A stretch of DNA of 64,000 nt, taken from the NCBI RefSeq assembly GCF_028453695.1, contig NC_135773.1, positions 23,733,782 through 23,797,781 on the forward strand, written 5' to 3'. This document shows positions 37,401 to 50,313 of the stretch, one piece after another (the stretch's first letter is position 1; each line of letters begins with the position of its first letter). The DNA comes from Augochlora pura (taxonomy: Eukaryota > Arthropoda > Insecta > Hymenoptera > Halictidae). The position numbers and the translations under genes were made by a program. The notes below the pieces were generated by a model, which saw only the letters and a list, made by a program, of their open reading frames with translations, had not been told where the DNA came from and did not search any database.

Positions 37401-37909
37401 ATAATAGAAATAATACATCGGAGTACAATGTTATTTATACATCTTAATTTTGATTATATACAAAACTCTTCGGAGCAAGTTTTCAACATGTAGTAATTCA
37501 AATATTGCCGCGTTTTTCGTCATTCGTAGATTGCAATTAGCTATGGTGAGTGGCAACACTGCCTCTAAACTGTGGCCAAGGTCTCTAGGTAGGGAGTGGG
37601 GAACAAGAAGGTTAAGTCAAATGCTCTGACACGAGTTTCGCATCTGGTTAAGCACTACACGTTCTGTAGCATTGCGTTGTACGGCGTTACGCGATTACTT
37701 AGCATATAAGCATAGCTGAGCATAGCACAGCATAACGCATAGCATAGACATAGAGGAGTTAAAGAGAATTAATGGTGCTCGATAATCACAGTGTTCGTAA
37801 CGGTGATATGTACTCTTGATAGTGAACCTTGAAGTAAGCACTCCCTAAATTTCGAATTTGCTTTCTGTATTTCATATTTTCATTAAAAGAAAATTCGGTA
37901 CATAATAAA
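34478..37909 (+). other. RhoGEF 3' flank, AT-rich spacer and AK2 promoter
   Basis: About 3 kb of AT-rich DNA following the RhoGEF stop, probably including its 3' UTR. From about 37500 the sequence becomes GC-richer and contains an AGCATA repeat, likely the adenylate kinase promoter and 5' UTR. The longest open frame (37244-37447, 67 codons) is AT-composed and unsupported. Confidence 0.5.
37700..37757 (+). repeat. imperfect AGCATA tandem repeat upstream of AK2
   Basis: Six or more spaced copies of AGCATA/GCATAG within about 60 bp, roughly 150-210 bp before the AK2 start codon. Probably in the 5' UTR or core promoter region. Confidence 0.6.
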
Positions 37910-39079
37910 ATGGCACCGCGAACGGAAACAGTAGAAAAGGAAACTTCAGAATTGCCGCAAGAGGTACCTAATAGAGGAATTAAGGCGGTTTTATTGGGGC
38001 CACCTGGTAGTGGAAAGGGGACGCAGGTAAACCTTTTTTTTCCTTTTGAAAATATTATATATACAATTCATTTTCACTTAAGAATGTTTGTTTTCTAAAT
38101 TCTTCTGCATGTTTTTTAATGGAATTTTAATCAATTTTCAGGCTCCACTTTTCAAGAAACGATATTGTGTATGTCACCTTTCCACAGGTGATATGCTTAG
38201 AGCAGAGACACAGTCTGGATCTGATCTTGGTAAAGAAATCCAAAAGGTAATAGACGAAGGTAAATTGGTCAGTGATGATCTTGTAGTTAACTTGATCGAC
38301 CACAATTTGGACAAACCAGAATGCAAACAGGGTTTCCTATTGGATGGCTTTCCCAGAAGCATTACCCAAGCAGAGAAAGTAAGCCGATAACAAATCTTTG
38401 TTATTAGAGCATTTTGCAAAAATTTATTTTTTCCATATGCGTACTAACAACTTAATCGATTTTATAGAAATATTTGACTGAACTTAGTTAGAATTATTAT
38501 TATTATATTTTTGTTTGACTTAAGTAGACTTCTTGACCTTGACATGACATTGAGATAGAAAACATTAAAGCAGTTGTTAAATACATTTTTAAATAGCTCG
38601 ATGATATGCTAAAGAAGAGAAAAACTAAGCTGGACGCTGTGATAGAGTTTGGAATTGCTGATAGCTTATTAATAAAAAGAATCACAGGTCGTCTGATACA
38701 TCCTGCAAGCGGTAGATCATATCATGAAGAATTTGCTCCTCCCAAAGTTCCTATGAAAGACGATGTGAGTAATGGTTCTGTTTAATAAGTAACAATGGTT
38801 GAGTAGAGTGAAATAAATAACAGTGTTTATTCTTAATAGATCACTGGGGAGCCATTAATTAGAAGATCTGATGACAATGCGGAGGCATTGAAGAAACGGT
38901 TAGCGGTATATCATACACAAACACAACCGTTAATTGATTATTATGCTTTGCAAGGAATTCATTACTATGTTAATGCAACTCAGTCTAGTAAAAATGTTTT
39001 TAAAGATATCGATCGCATCTTTTTACGAAAAATTAAACAAGATGAAGAGAAGAAAAGTTTTTTTAGCCGATTCTTTTGA
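37910..39079 (+). CDS. AK2: adenylate kinase 2 (intermembrane-space type)
   Basis: Catalyses ATP + AMP to 2 ADP; in animals AK2 acts in the mitochondrial intermembrane space. Exons 37910-38026, 38142-38378, 38597-38764 and 38840-39079 give 253 residues, near the usual 240. Visible: the P-loop GPPGSGKGTQ (residues 30-39), the AMP-binding HLSTGDMLRA, the GFLLDGFPRS NMP-lid hinge, and the long LID with GRLIHPASGRSYH typical of long-form kinases. The ADDP-type DDITGEPLIRR follows. The LID carries no zinc Cys4, as expected in eukaryotes. An N-terminal lead of about 20 residues (MAPRTETVEKE) precedes the P-loop, and there is no cleavable presequence, as known for AK2. The C-terminus is basic and short (KKSFFSRFF). 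Start chosen as the first ATG in the AT-rich 5' leader with the frame open to the P-loop. Confidence 0.93.
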
Positions 39080-40544
39080 GACGTCTAATAAAATTGTTCC
39101 AGATCATTCTTCTCTTGTAAACGAAGGGCGCCCTGTAGTTAATAGGGTATGCTTAACTTTAGTACTGAAAATAATTTTTTGAAGAGTGTAGCATTTTAGA
39201 TGTATAATTTTCAATTTAAAAACGGTTTACGTGTTTAGAAGTACATAGCTGATACAATATGTATTTTTTGATTAAATAGTGTACAGTATAGCTTACAAAA
39301 TATGTAAAAAATAGAGGAAGAGAAACGATCGCTATTGCATTGACTTAATTTCCAATGAAATTGTAGGGTTTGAAAGAAAGAGTTGTAAGTTAACAAATTG
39401 AATGCACACATATTATTAATATATTGAGCACAGTGATAACTTAACATATGAATTAGTCGTTTTACGAAGTCAGATAAACAATAATTTGTATATAATGGAC
39501 ATTGACATTTATTTCTTTAAATAACATTATAAAAGACATTTTTATATTTATTTCCACTTTGTTACTTTGACTTACATAATTTTCTAAGATGTATCTATTT
39601 TTCTTTATACAATATATGTCCTATTTCTTGAATTCTTTTAAATCAGGATTATAATTGTCGACATATCTTTATATATACTGTTAAAGGATATTAAACAGTT
39701 TTATACGCACATGTATAAGCTTTTACGATACTTTTTATTAATGGATTATATTGTAACGAGGAAAGTTAATGTGAGATGTCACTCGTTTTAAAATGTTGCA
39801 CTATCAATGCACTAAATATATTATTAAGCCTACATATTGTCAGAAACAAGTAATTCTAGAAGCAGCTATAAATTAAACATAATTTAGGTCGAAATCTCTA
39901 TTTTCCATAAATAAGAATTACGAATAAATTGTAAATATTTTACAGAGAGGATTGAATGTAAATCTGGATAAAATAAATTTCTAATGCATTACAAAAAATA
40001 TGTTATTTTCCATTTTATATAAATACTATATTAGTTAAAATAACCTAACCATAATACCGAAAAAATAATAAATTAAAATGTACAACAGTATATTCTTGAT
40101 TTTTTGATTCTGCAAATTAGTACCTTTAAAAACGAAGAGTATCGACTTATTAAAGACTTAACAGAAAAAAAAACATTATTACAACTACATACATAAAGAA
40201 TCATAACGAAATATATTTGTAAATGTAATATTTGCGCGATCCGAATTCAAAATTTTTTTATAAAATACAAATGTACTTTGAAAGAAGGAAAAACAGTTTA
40301 AGATTTAAGATCCGCGGTAAGCACGCGGAGCGCGCCGGGTAAGCGCGAAACGCGTGCGCAGCGATCGCCAATTGTTCGCAAGAGTCTTGTCGCGAGCAGT
40401 ATTCGTGGATAAATAAGTTTTTTCCGCTTGTTAGAACGCACAGGGACAAAGGTAGAACGGTAGTGGGAGAATCGGTTGTGGATTTCTCGGTGGAAAACTG
40501 TGTTTTCCGAGTGCTGAGGGCCGGCGACCGAGTAATGCACGCAT
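39080..40544 (+). other. AK2 3' flank and CUL4 promoter
   Basis: The left two thirds are AT-rich 3' flank of AK2. From about 40300 the composition becomes CpG-rich and leads into the CUL4 start at 40545. No extra gene is supported. Confidence 0.5.
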
Positions 40545-43500
40545 ATGTCTAGGCTTGGAGGTACTCAGGTTCTGGCCTCTACAGCACAGGTGAAGAGGAC
40601 AGCCACCGATCACGCAGCGCTGGTGAACGTCGGTGCTGCGAAACGCAGCAAGCTGTCCGCCGTTCCGGTCACGGGGATCGACGGGATCGAAAACATGACG
40701 GACACAGCCGCGGCAGCGACAGATACGCAGAAGAGGGCTAATTTCTCGGCGTTGTCTGTCGGGAACCCGAACGGCGTCATTTCACCAAGTTTGGCGAGTG
40801 CGAAGACAGGCACTGCCAGAAAGCTTGTCATCAAAAACTTCAAAAGTAAGCGACATCACAGGACCACCTAACCTCAAAGTCAGCTGGTGATGATTAGCGA
40901 CAAGATTCATCCTATATAGAATTTATCCTTGGCATTGTGCCATCGAAGATTGTAACATATTTTTCGAAATTGCGTATTTATTTATCGATCCGGAGACGAA
41001 ATCGTTATGATCGGGATTAACAATACGAGGCTAACATAACCTAACCCGAACATTGAATAGAACTAAGAATGGTTAAATGTTCTTGCGGCGTATTATTTGT
41101 TCGTTTTTTGTACGGTTTCCAGAACTTTCGTATTTCCTATGATTGTGTAATTGATTTAAGATGTCCGCTTACACGGCTTCGTTTCCCTCTTTTCCGTATG
41201 ACTAATGCAAAAATAAATATAAACGAACTATTTTTGTAATGATCTTCAAGCAGATGTATAATACTTAAACATAAATTCAACTTTGATTTTTTATTATCTT
41301 TTATGTTTGAAACTAGGAATCAAATTATTTCCACTTTTGTCATATTTGTTTATATTTTTATAAATATATTTTATAGATGGAAATATGGAGAAATGCTGGT
41401 TCTAATATAGTACATTTTATTTAGATAAGCCAAAATTACCAGAAAATTATCAAGAACAAACATGGGAGAAGTTGCAAGAGGCTGTAATTGCTATACAAAC
41501 CAGCAAAAGTATTCGTTATTCGTTAGAAGAACTTTACCAGGCAGTTGAAAATATGTGTAACCACAAAATGGCATCAACATTATATACAAAACTGACGGGG
41601 CTAACAGAAGCTCATGTTCAGGCTAATATAGAACAATTCTTGGCAGAATCCATGGACAGGCATATATTTCTGAAAAAAATGAACGAGTGTTGGCAGTCGC
41701 ACTGTAGACAAATGATTATGATTAGGAGTATTTTTCTATATCTGGATAGAACATATGTATTACAAAATCCAAGTATTTTGTCCATTTGGTATGTAACTGT
41801 TCACTTGATTGTAAACATCTGCATTACCAATTGTCTTACGCATTCTAAATATATTTTTAGGGATATGGGATTACATTTATTTAGAGTATATATCGTTCTG
41901 AACAATTTGGTTCAGACACGTACAGTAGAAGGATTACTAATGCTCATAGAGAAAGAACGGCAAGGTGATACAGTAGACAGAACACTTCTTAAGTCGCTAT
42001 TACGAATGTTATCAGATCTACAAATTTACCAAGATGCCTTTGCCAACAAGTATAAATCGTTCATAAATGTGATTAATTAATATTTTTTTTTATTAGTTTG
42101 CTCATTAAATTTTTGTTCACAGATTCCTGATAGCCACAGAAAGACTATATGCTGCAGAAGGACAAAGATTAATGAATGAACATGACGTCCCGGAGTACTT
42201 AGCACATGTAGACAAACGACTACAAGAAGAAAACGAACGTTTGTTACATTATCTTGACGCATCTACAAAGTATGTAACAATTATTTCTATATTGGCTTTT
42301 TAATATTTTTTGTATATGGTATTTGCAATTTAATGTTTCAGGTGGTCGCTAATCCATACAGTAGAAAAACAATTATTATCTGAGCATATTACCAGCATAT
42401 TACAAAAAGGATTAAGCGGTTTGTTGGATGAAAATAGAATTAGTGATTTATCTTTACTTTATAATTTATATAGTCGAGTTAAGAATGGCCTTGTAGAACT
42501 TTGTTTGAGTTTCAATTCCTATATAAAGGTATGCACCAATATTTATACTGGAAAATTGCTTTAATGTACATGAAATTATCTAAGTTAAAATTACATTTCT
42601 TCTTAAATTTCCATAGAAAAAGGGTAAAACCATAGTTATAGATCCAGAAAAAGACAAGACTATGGTTCAAGAACTTTTGGATTTTAAAGATAAAATGGAC
42701 AACATAGTTAATACATGTTTTCATAAAAATGAGAAATTTTCAAATAGTTTAAAAGAAGCTTTTGAAGCTTTTATTAATCAACGCGCAAATAAACCAGCTG
42801 AATTAATAGGTAACGTGGTTGTGCATTTATTTGGATAATATCATTACACATTATAAAAATTATTTCATAAACAATTTTTAATTACAGCAAAGTTTGTTGA
42901 TTGCAAGTTACGAGCGGGTAATAAAGAGGCAACTGAGGAAGAATTAGAAAGATTATTAGATAAAATTATGGTACTGTTTAGATTTATACATGGGAAAGAT
43001 GTATTCGAAGCATTTTATAAGAAAGATTTGGCAAAACGTTTATTAGTGGGTAAATCAGCTTCTGTTGATGCTGAGAAGTCTATGTTATCGAAATTAAAAC
43101 AAGAATGCGGAGGTGGTTTTACTAGTAAATTGGAAGGAATGTTTAAAGATATGGAACTCAGTAAAGATATTAACATTGCTTTTAAACAGGTAATGATAAA
43201 TTGCAACATATATGTACAAACATTGAAAAGTTTTTAAATATTAAAAAGTTCCCTCGTGTTCAGTATGCAGGAAATTTACAAACTGAGTTGTCAGCAAATA
43301 ACTTGGATTTAACTGTGTCAATACTTACAATGGGTTATTGGCCAACATATCCTGTGATGGAAGTAACATTACCACCAGAAATGGTTCAATATCAAGACGT
43401 ATTTAATAAATTTTACTTGGGGAAGCACAGTGGCAGAAAATTACAATGGCAACCTACTTTAGGTCATTGTGTCCTAAAAGCGTGGTTTAATCAGGTATAT

Positions 43501-44295
43501 TTAATATTTAACAAGTACTATTTGTAATCTCTGAATTCTATGTATTAAAAATATTGTATATTTTTTCATTTCAATGTTATAATAGGGTAACAAAGAGTTT
43601 CAAGTGTCACTGTTCCAAGCGTTGGTGTTAATTATGTTTAATGATTCTGACAACTTATCCCTGGAAGATATAAAAGCAGCAACAAATATAGAAGATGGTG
43701 AACTTAGAAGAACTTTGCAATCCCTAGCTTGTGGCAAGGCTAGAGTATTAAAAAAGAATCCAAGAGGAAGAGATATTGCAGATAATGATAGATTTATATT
43801 CAACGCAGATTTTACGAACAAATTATTCCGAATTAAAATAAACCAAATCCAAATGAAAGAAACGGTAGAAAATATCCTCTTACAAATTGGAGTTTTACAT
43901 GTTATTGGAGAAATTAATATTAACTAAATTATTGTTTATTTTTTTAGAACGAAGAACAGAAAGCTACAGAAGAAAGAGTTTACCAAGATAGACAATATCA
44001 AATAGATGCAGCTATTGTTAGAATTATGAAAATGAGAAAAACGCTTACACACAATTTATTAATTAGCGAACTGTACAATCAATTAAAGTTCCCTGTGAAG
44101 GTTCGTAGTCAACGTTGAAACACAGTTCAAATTGAACAGATATATTGAGTAAAATTTAATATCTGTAATTATATAACAACGTGAATATATTATTTTCAGC
44201 CGGCTGACTTGAAAAAACGGATTGAATCTCTTATAGATAGGGATTATATGGAGCGCGACAAAGATAATGCAAATGAGTACAATTATGTTGCGTAA
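40545..44295 (+). CDS. CUL4: cullin-4, scaffold of CRL4 ubiquitin ligases
   Basis: Scaffold that joins DDB1-DCAF substrate receptors to RBX1 and E2, acting mainly in the nucleus on replication and repair factors. Eleven exons: 40545-40845, 41425-41788, 41861-42049, 42123-42269, 42342-42528, 42617-42809, 42888-43189, 43264-43494, 43586-43864, 43948-44100 and 44200-44295; 813 aa. An N-terminal low-complexity lead of about 95 residues with a basic AAKRSKL patch precedes KLVIKNF, the DDB1-contact region of CUL4. Cullin repeats follow, then the cullin-homology domain (FNKFYLGKHSGRKLQW) and the winged-helix end. IVRIMKMRKTLTHNLL places the expected NEDD8-acceptor lysine at residue 759. The protein ends YNYVA as in other cullins. 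The 72-nt second intron is a multiple of three without an in-frame stop. Confidence 0.96.
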
Positions 44296-46713
44296 CTTGA
44301 ACCAAATGCCAAAGTCATTGCAGACTGGGATGACGCCATGTTTTGTAGCAAAAAGAAATCAACCAATTCATTTCGGTGTTTGTCTATCGTGAATGTGACA
44401 TACTGAAAAGCGAAGAACTCTGTAACTGATTGACTGTCAGCATAACGTTGCAGCGAGTGATCAGTTCATACAAAAAAATTAGAGTGGACCTCGTTGTCTT
44501 GGTTTTTGTAGTGCATAATGGACACTGGACAATTATTGAGATCCCTTTTTAAACAGTGCTTTACTGTTGTTATCCTTGTGTTGTTTCTGGATTTCGCTAA
44601 AAAGGACCACGTGCAAAAATGTCTTTAAACGGTGTAGCATTTAAAAAAAAAATATGTACATCAACAATTTTTTACGCAAAACAGTTTTTCACAGCATATT
44701 AAAGATTTAAGATGATAATATAGTAAAACTATTCTAAGAATAAGAAACCATTGTATTTGACTGAAAGTGAATAAGAACTCATTATTTATGGCAAATGTAA
44801 GGTAGTGTATTATGGACATTGAATTCAATCACTACAGTCACTTCAAACAAGAAAGCACATTATGATATTCTAATATTATTATAAATATATAATTTTCATC
44901 GCAAAATTTAAAAAAAAAGAAGATATTTCCAAAAGAAACAAAATATGAACAATATGTGCACACTACACAGGATAAATACTCGAAAATTTAGGGGAATCTC
45001 ATTGGAAACACAATATGTATTTCTGTATCAAATTTTTGTACATTACCTTATAATACAGAGTTTATGAATAAGATAGTTATTGTACAGATGTCATCCACTT
45101 TTGTCAAAACAATAGCAAAGCAATACATATAAATTTAACTTTAAAATAATATGAAGCACTTTTTAAATATTGTCTATGGTGTTTAAGACTGCTTATCTAT
45201 ATTAATATTGACACTACCAGTGTAGTTTTATGTATAAATAAATGATACACATCGTTTTAAATACACACCATTAGTTTATGATGAAATTGAAATAATGTAC
45301 GCCAATTTTCCTTCGATATTCTGTAATAAAATTATATATAAAAAAATTATCGTGGAAGTGTTTCATATTATAGTGTAATAAAAATACTCTGCCATTAGCT
45401 ATAGGATATTTCATAAAGTTATATAAGATTAAACAAAGATAAAGAAATGTCATCTTTATTTAATTAATTTGGAGATATTTGTTGCGAGGATCATTCAAGG
45501 TACGAGTTTATAAAAATCTATAACTATCGTATATATTTCTAAATAAAAAAGTGATATTGATATTTTATTTGATGTATGTTATAAAAGATTTAAATAAATT
45601 TAAAACATTTGTAATTTAATCTTATATTGACTAGATTCATACGTACACCATTAATTTGAATTATGAGGTTTCTTTCTTAGTACAATTATAATCCTAAATA
45701 ATACAAATCTATGAAATTATGAATTCACTCTGTATTACAAGGTTTTTACAAACGATTGTTGAAGAAATAATTTATGATTGCATAAATGCTGTGGTAAATT
45801 CTATCCTTCAATTATGACGGGCCGATTTTGAAGCAAAACTAATTTGTAAATTTTCAAAATTATATACGATTTCCTATAATCATTTTTAGTGTAATCTGAA
45901 AACGGAGACAAGAGACTATTGTAAAAAAATGTCCAGTGCTTTTTTTTGTGAATACAAGCTATCTAGTTATTCATTATTAAATATTTAACGAAATAAAACT
46001 TTAAAAAATACGTAATCAAACAATTACGTAATGTAGGAACTGTAATGTACTGTACTATTAATGGTATTAATAAGATTTAGGAATGAATCTTTTAATAGCT
46101 TGTTTAGTCGATTTATGTCATTAATGATTAATAGCTTATTAACAGAATTTTATATAAAAACAAGAAAGAATGTTGTTAATGAATCCTTAGCTAATTTTAA
46201 TGTAAAACCTGGGGAGAGTTTTAATAGAATCAAAAGCAACCTAAACACAGTACATGGTAACTTCATGCAGGAAGTTATTTTAAAGATTATTGTATAAAAT
46301 AAGATAATAATAATAATAATATTGCCATGTCATATTTTGGTATTTCATTTCATTTTTCTAAAGCAAAAAACATTTTTTGCTACTTATAAATAGAATTACG
46401 AAGCATATAGAAAATGTAACTACATATTTAAGTTATTAGTCTTCTCATTAATTACCTTATACTGCGTTTTTCTATATTACACTAAAAAACTTATTTTTGT
46501 GTAATCATTCATAGATTTATAAAGATTGTAAATAGGGTAAGATATCCGTACTTGTAATAAAATACGATAAAAATTTCAAACTTATCCTTTCGTTTATAGC
46601 ATAAAATTAAAATCGTTTAATATCATTAATTTTTTATAAATTTATTTTTACAAAATAGTTTACTGTACCTTTATAAAATTGGTCTATTTCACATGGTTAC
46701 ATTTTCGTTTGTT
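44296..46713. other. AT-rich 3' flanks of CUL4 (+) and MIPEP (-)
   Basis: Convergent gene ends. CUL4 probably has a long 3' UTR here. A short (AAT)n tract lies at 46303-46321. Open frames such as 46061-46297 are AT-rich and unsupported. Confidence 0.5.
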
Positions 46714-49523
46714 TTATCTTCTCACATTATTTACTTGTTCAATTCTCATGTCAATTTCGTTGAGTAAAGATCTCGCAAAATTGTCAGCGCTAGCTTCCTT
46801 ATTTAGGAAATCTGATACTAATTTGGATGATGGTTTACCACCTCCATGTGCTAAACATTCGTTTCGATATCGATCACCTGCTGTACGATTAAAAGGATCT
46901 GCTTGAAAGTAAGTTTGCCATATCCATGAGGCAATTGCTCGAGAAATTAAATAAGCATAATATTTTGCACCGTATCCAACTAAATGAGAAAATCTTAAGT
47001 GCCATGCCTGCAATAATTATTATATTTTATCAGTTTTTCGTATAATTTAAATATAAAATGAAATACATACTGTATTTTCAACGTAGGGAAGCCCATAGTA
47101 TTTTCCTTGTATTTCTTTTAAGATGGCAATGGATGATTTTTCCAATTTTCCACTATGATAAACTTGATCCAACATACTATAACATACTTGATTTTGTAAT
47201 TCGGAAGCACAAAATACGTTCTTAGACGCATGTAACTTCTCCAACAAAGCATTCGGTATTGGTTCTAAAGTTTGAAAATGTCGCGCGAACGTCGAGACCA
47301 CCTTGAATGAATGCATAATTATTGGATATGTAGAAACCTACAGTTCAATTATAGTTGTGGCAATAACTTACTCTTGGGTCATTTGCAAAATATTCCATCA
47401 ATATACTTGGAACCTCTGCAAAATCTGTACTGCATCTAGTACCAGTCACATGTTGATATTTTGTTCTGCCTAACATGGAGTGCAGTGCATGGCCCATTTC
47501 ATGAAATAAGTTTTCTACGGAAGCAGGACTTAATAAACATGGATTAGACCATCTAGGTGCAGGTAATGACAGCATTAATACAGCTGTAGGAGTCTGAAAA
47601 GACGTACGTGTACATAAATCGAAAGCCTATTGAAACAATTGGTAGATATTAAGTGTTTCTCTTACTTGGTAAGATCCATCAGCTAATTCTCTTCCTCCTC
47701 TAATGGTGAAATGGCAATCTTGATTTGGTTTACCTTGCCGCTCGAAAAAGTCACAGTATATATAGCCTAATACCGAGTTGCTTTCATCTATTACAGCAAG
47801 TTTTTGTATATTATTGGCCCAAACTTCGCCCGACAAGACAGGCACGGACTCTAATCGAATACCATACAACGACTGAGTCAAAATATTTATTCCGTCCATA
47901 CAAGCGCCAAGTGAAAAATATGGAGTAAATTCAGTGTTTGACATATTCAACCATGTCCTTTTTGCTTCTGCCGTGAAATAAGCAGTATCCCATTGCATTA
48001 TTTTCTGAACAAAAAGTACCGAAATTTAGACAAATAGTTCGAAAAGAGCTGTGTAACATTTAGATAAATCTGTGAACACCTGCTTTGTACCAGACTCGGC
48101 ATCTTTCATCGCTTGCATCTGTTGGAAATCTTGTGCAGCTTTGGGCTTTAGATTATCATTCAAAATATTAAGAAAATCGTATATTACTTCTGGTGTCTCT
48201 ACTGTACTTCCCTTCACAGCCCTAAAAATTTGTTATTCAAGTATAAACAGGTCATAAGGCATACATTTTCATTTATAATTTATTAACCAGTATTTAAGGA
48301 TTTACCTATGAGCATATGATGGAAATCCGCATAATCTAGCTAATTCATGCCTGGAGTTCAAAAGTTCTTGTAGAAGATATTCTTGATTTTTATCTGGATA
48401 TAAAAATACACGATATGCAGCTTCCCTGATCAAGTTGTTGGTAGAGTCTACATAAAGTCCTTGTACTATTATTTGATTATTTTTTATTGTAAAACTGTGA
48501 AATGAGTTTGATAAAGTTCAATGCTTCAGAAATTATGGCCTTCCAAATAGTTTACTATATTACTTACTGTTCTCTTACACCAGGTGGAAGAGTACTAGCA
48601 TCCACTGCCCGTGGATTGCCTGCACCTGCCATAAATTTTTGACCTACCTACATCATAAGAATACAAGGTATTTATATGAATTATTTAAAGATTAAATGAA
48701 GGTGCAATTTTTTTTTTAAATAATACATATCAAAATCGTTTACATACTTGTAATATGTAGTCATTTAACTGTACAACTGTTTCTCTTTTTGCTTCAGGTA
48801 AATGTATGCCACACTGTTCAAAATCAAAGAGAAATAGTTTAGCTACATGATTGTCCACGACAGATGTATCTTGGACATCTCCGCTATGTACAACTTGTTT
48901 TAAGGCATTGTACAGTTCTAGATGAGTATTTAACCTGATGAAATATTTAAATATTTACAGTGTCTCCCAATGAATTGTATCACTAAAAGAAAGTTTTTGA
49001 GTTTCTACCAAGTCAAACTTATTATCTTTTCTTAATACAAACAAATATATTTACTTTTCTACTATTCCACTAACAAATACGCAAGCATCTTCCGCAGCTC
49101 CGATATATTGTTCCTCTGGATGTGCAATTCTAATGAATTCTGCTAAATCAGCAACCTTACAGAGTGTGTCGGACAGGTCATCAAAAATTTCAACCATTTT
49201 ACGTTTTCTATTTGGACTTGTGGCTTCAGCTATCAGTGTCTCTGTCTGAGACATAGCTTGATGTTTCAAAACAGTAAATCCTTGGGCAGTCTTCAATTCG
49301 GGTATACCAAATAGACCCTGTAACGATTAGATATCTTGAATAGTTAACTCTGTTAACATTCATTCTAATGTAGAAATGAGGAACTTACAGACTTCTTGTC
49401 GGATAATTCGAAACCATATTTATCTTTAGTAATGGAATTAAATGCTGTTGCAAGTGGAGACCATGTATTAACACCTCTGTGATTAACATATTTTATAAAC
49501 TGTTTCTTCCACAGGTTCATCAT
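46714..49523 (-). CDS. MIPEP: mitochondrial intermediate peptidase
   Basis: M3-family zinc metallopeptidase of the mitochondrial matrix that removes an octapeptide from MPP-processed precursors. Ten minus-strand exons: 49523-49389, 49317-49055, 48934-48748, 48647-48568, 48494-48306, 48221-48080, 48004-47666, 47593-47372, 47301-47071 and 47007-46714; 693 aa, the family size. The zinc site HEMGH is at residues 476-480 and the third ligand Glu is at about 505 in DFAEVPSILMEYF. YQHVTGTRCSTDF before it is characteristic of MIPEP within M3. The N-terminus MMNLWKKQFIKYVNHR is basic and lacks acidic residues, as in a presequence. Two ATGs in tandem occur at 49523 and 49520. The gene is divergent from HDAC6, and the retrotransposon now sits about 450 bp upstream of its start. 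Confidence 0.95.
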
Positions 49524-49979
49524 TTTTTATACACCATTAAACCGATTTTACTAACAAGACAACAATAATTATTCTGAAAAAAGAATAAAGCACTTTACAG
49601 TGTTTGAATAATTACACATTTCGTACAATAATTTACGAATAACCTGGTACGACAATAAACAAGCATGAAATTAAGTTATAAACTATCTCATTCTTTTTCA
49701 TCGCTTCCGTTATCGCTGATTCAAATACTATTTCAAATACTTGTACCTACAAAATGATAGAAATGAAATACTGTTTCAGAAACGCAACGAATTTATATTA
49801 TATTTTAGTAGGCCGAAATATTATTGTATGTACATATGTACTACATATACAATTTCGACCGCCTTGTATTCATACTAATTCATTACTACTAGTTACTATA
49901 TTACATTGTACCTCTACCTTTCGTATGCAAACAATTTGGCTCTTCTCTCTAATTATGATGGCAGCACTATCACATATTA
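49524..49979 (-). promoter_or_regulatory. MIPEP 5' flank truncated by the LTR insertion
   Basis: About 450 bp between the MIPEP start codon and the retrotransposon's 3' LTR. It must contain the proximal MIPEP promoter and 5' UTR. No clear core motif recognised. Confidence 0.4.
49976..49979. repeat. left target-site duplication ATTA
   Basis: ATTA directly before the element's TGTGGG terminus. The same four bases follow the other end. Confidence 0.75.
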
Positions 49980-50279
49980 TGTGGGACTATTCTCGACCGT
50001 GGTTCAGTGCGCACACTCGGAAATAACTGGACACGAGAGTTGGAGTGTGAAGCAGGCTTTATTTGATCTTAATGCGTGGGCGGTTGCAGGAAGAATGAGA
50101 AAGTTTTTTCTATCTGGGCACCCACGTCGACGGCGCTTTTGTCTTAGGCGTAGAGTACAACTAACTTAACCTAAGGGCTTAAAACTAACTATACTAATGA
50201 CTAGTTATATTTTACTCTAACCTAGTTACATTTATCTTAACCTAGTTATTCTAGATGGCGCGTCGAGCCTACCGCTACA
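49980..50279 (-). repeat. 3' LTR of the retrotransposon
   Basis: 300 bp, identical by eye to the other LTR. In element orientation it starts TGTAGCGG and ends TCCCACA. It holds an AATAAA hexamer (complement at 50058-50063) that can serve as the polyadenylation signal, and repeated TAACTAGGTTA-like units in the U3-like part. It lies closest to MIPEP, which is transcribed in the same direction. Confidence 0.95.
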
Positions 50280-50291
50280 TCACTCCCCTCC
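50280..50291 (-). other. polypurine tract
   Basis: GGAGGGGAGTGA immediately upstream of the 3' LTR in element orientation. It has the expected position and composition for plus-strand priming. Confidence 0.75.
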
Positions 50292-50313
50292 GAGTGGGTT
50301 AACTATATCTAAC

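Noticed and set aside
39080..39182. Open frame continuing past the AK2 stop in another frame
   Set aside because: Considered as a frameshifted longer AK2 C-terminus after a run of T. The existing stop already gives a full-length enzyme and the extension has no known similarity.
41031..41045. CCTAACC-like words, also near 63985 and in the LTRs, as interstitial telomere repeats
   Set aside because: Only single or double units, not tandem TTAGG arrays.
46061..46297. 78-codon frame after CUL4
   Set aside because: AT-driven composition, no motif, and inside a convergent 3' flank.
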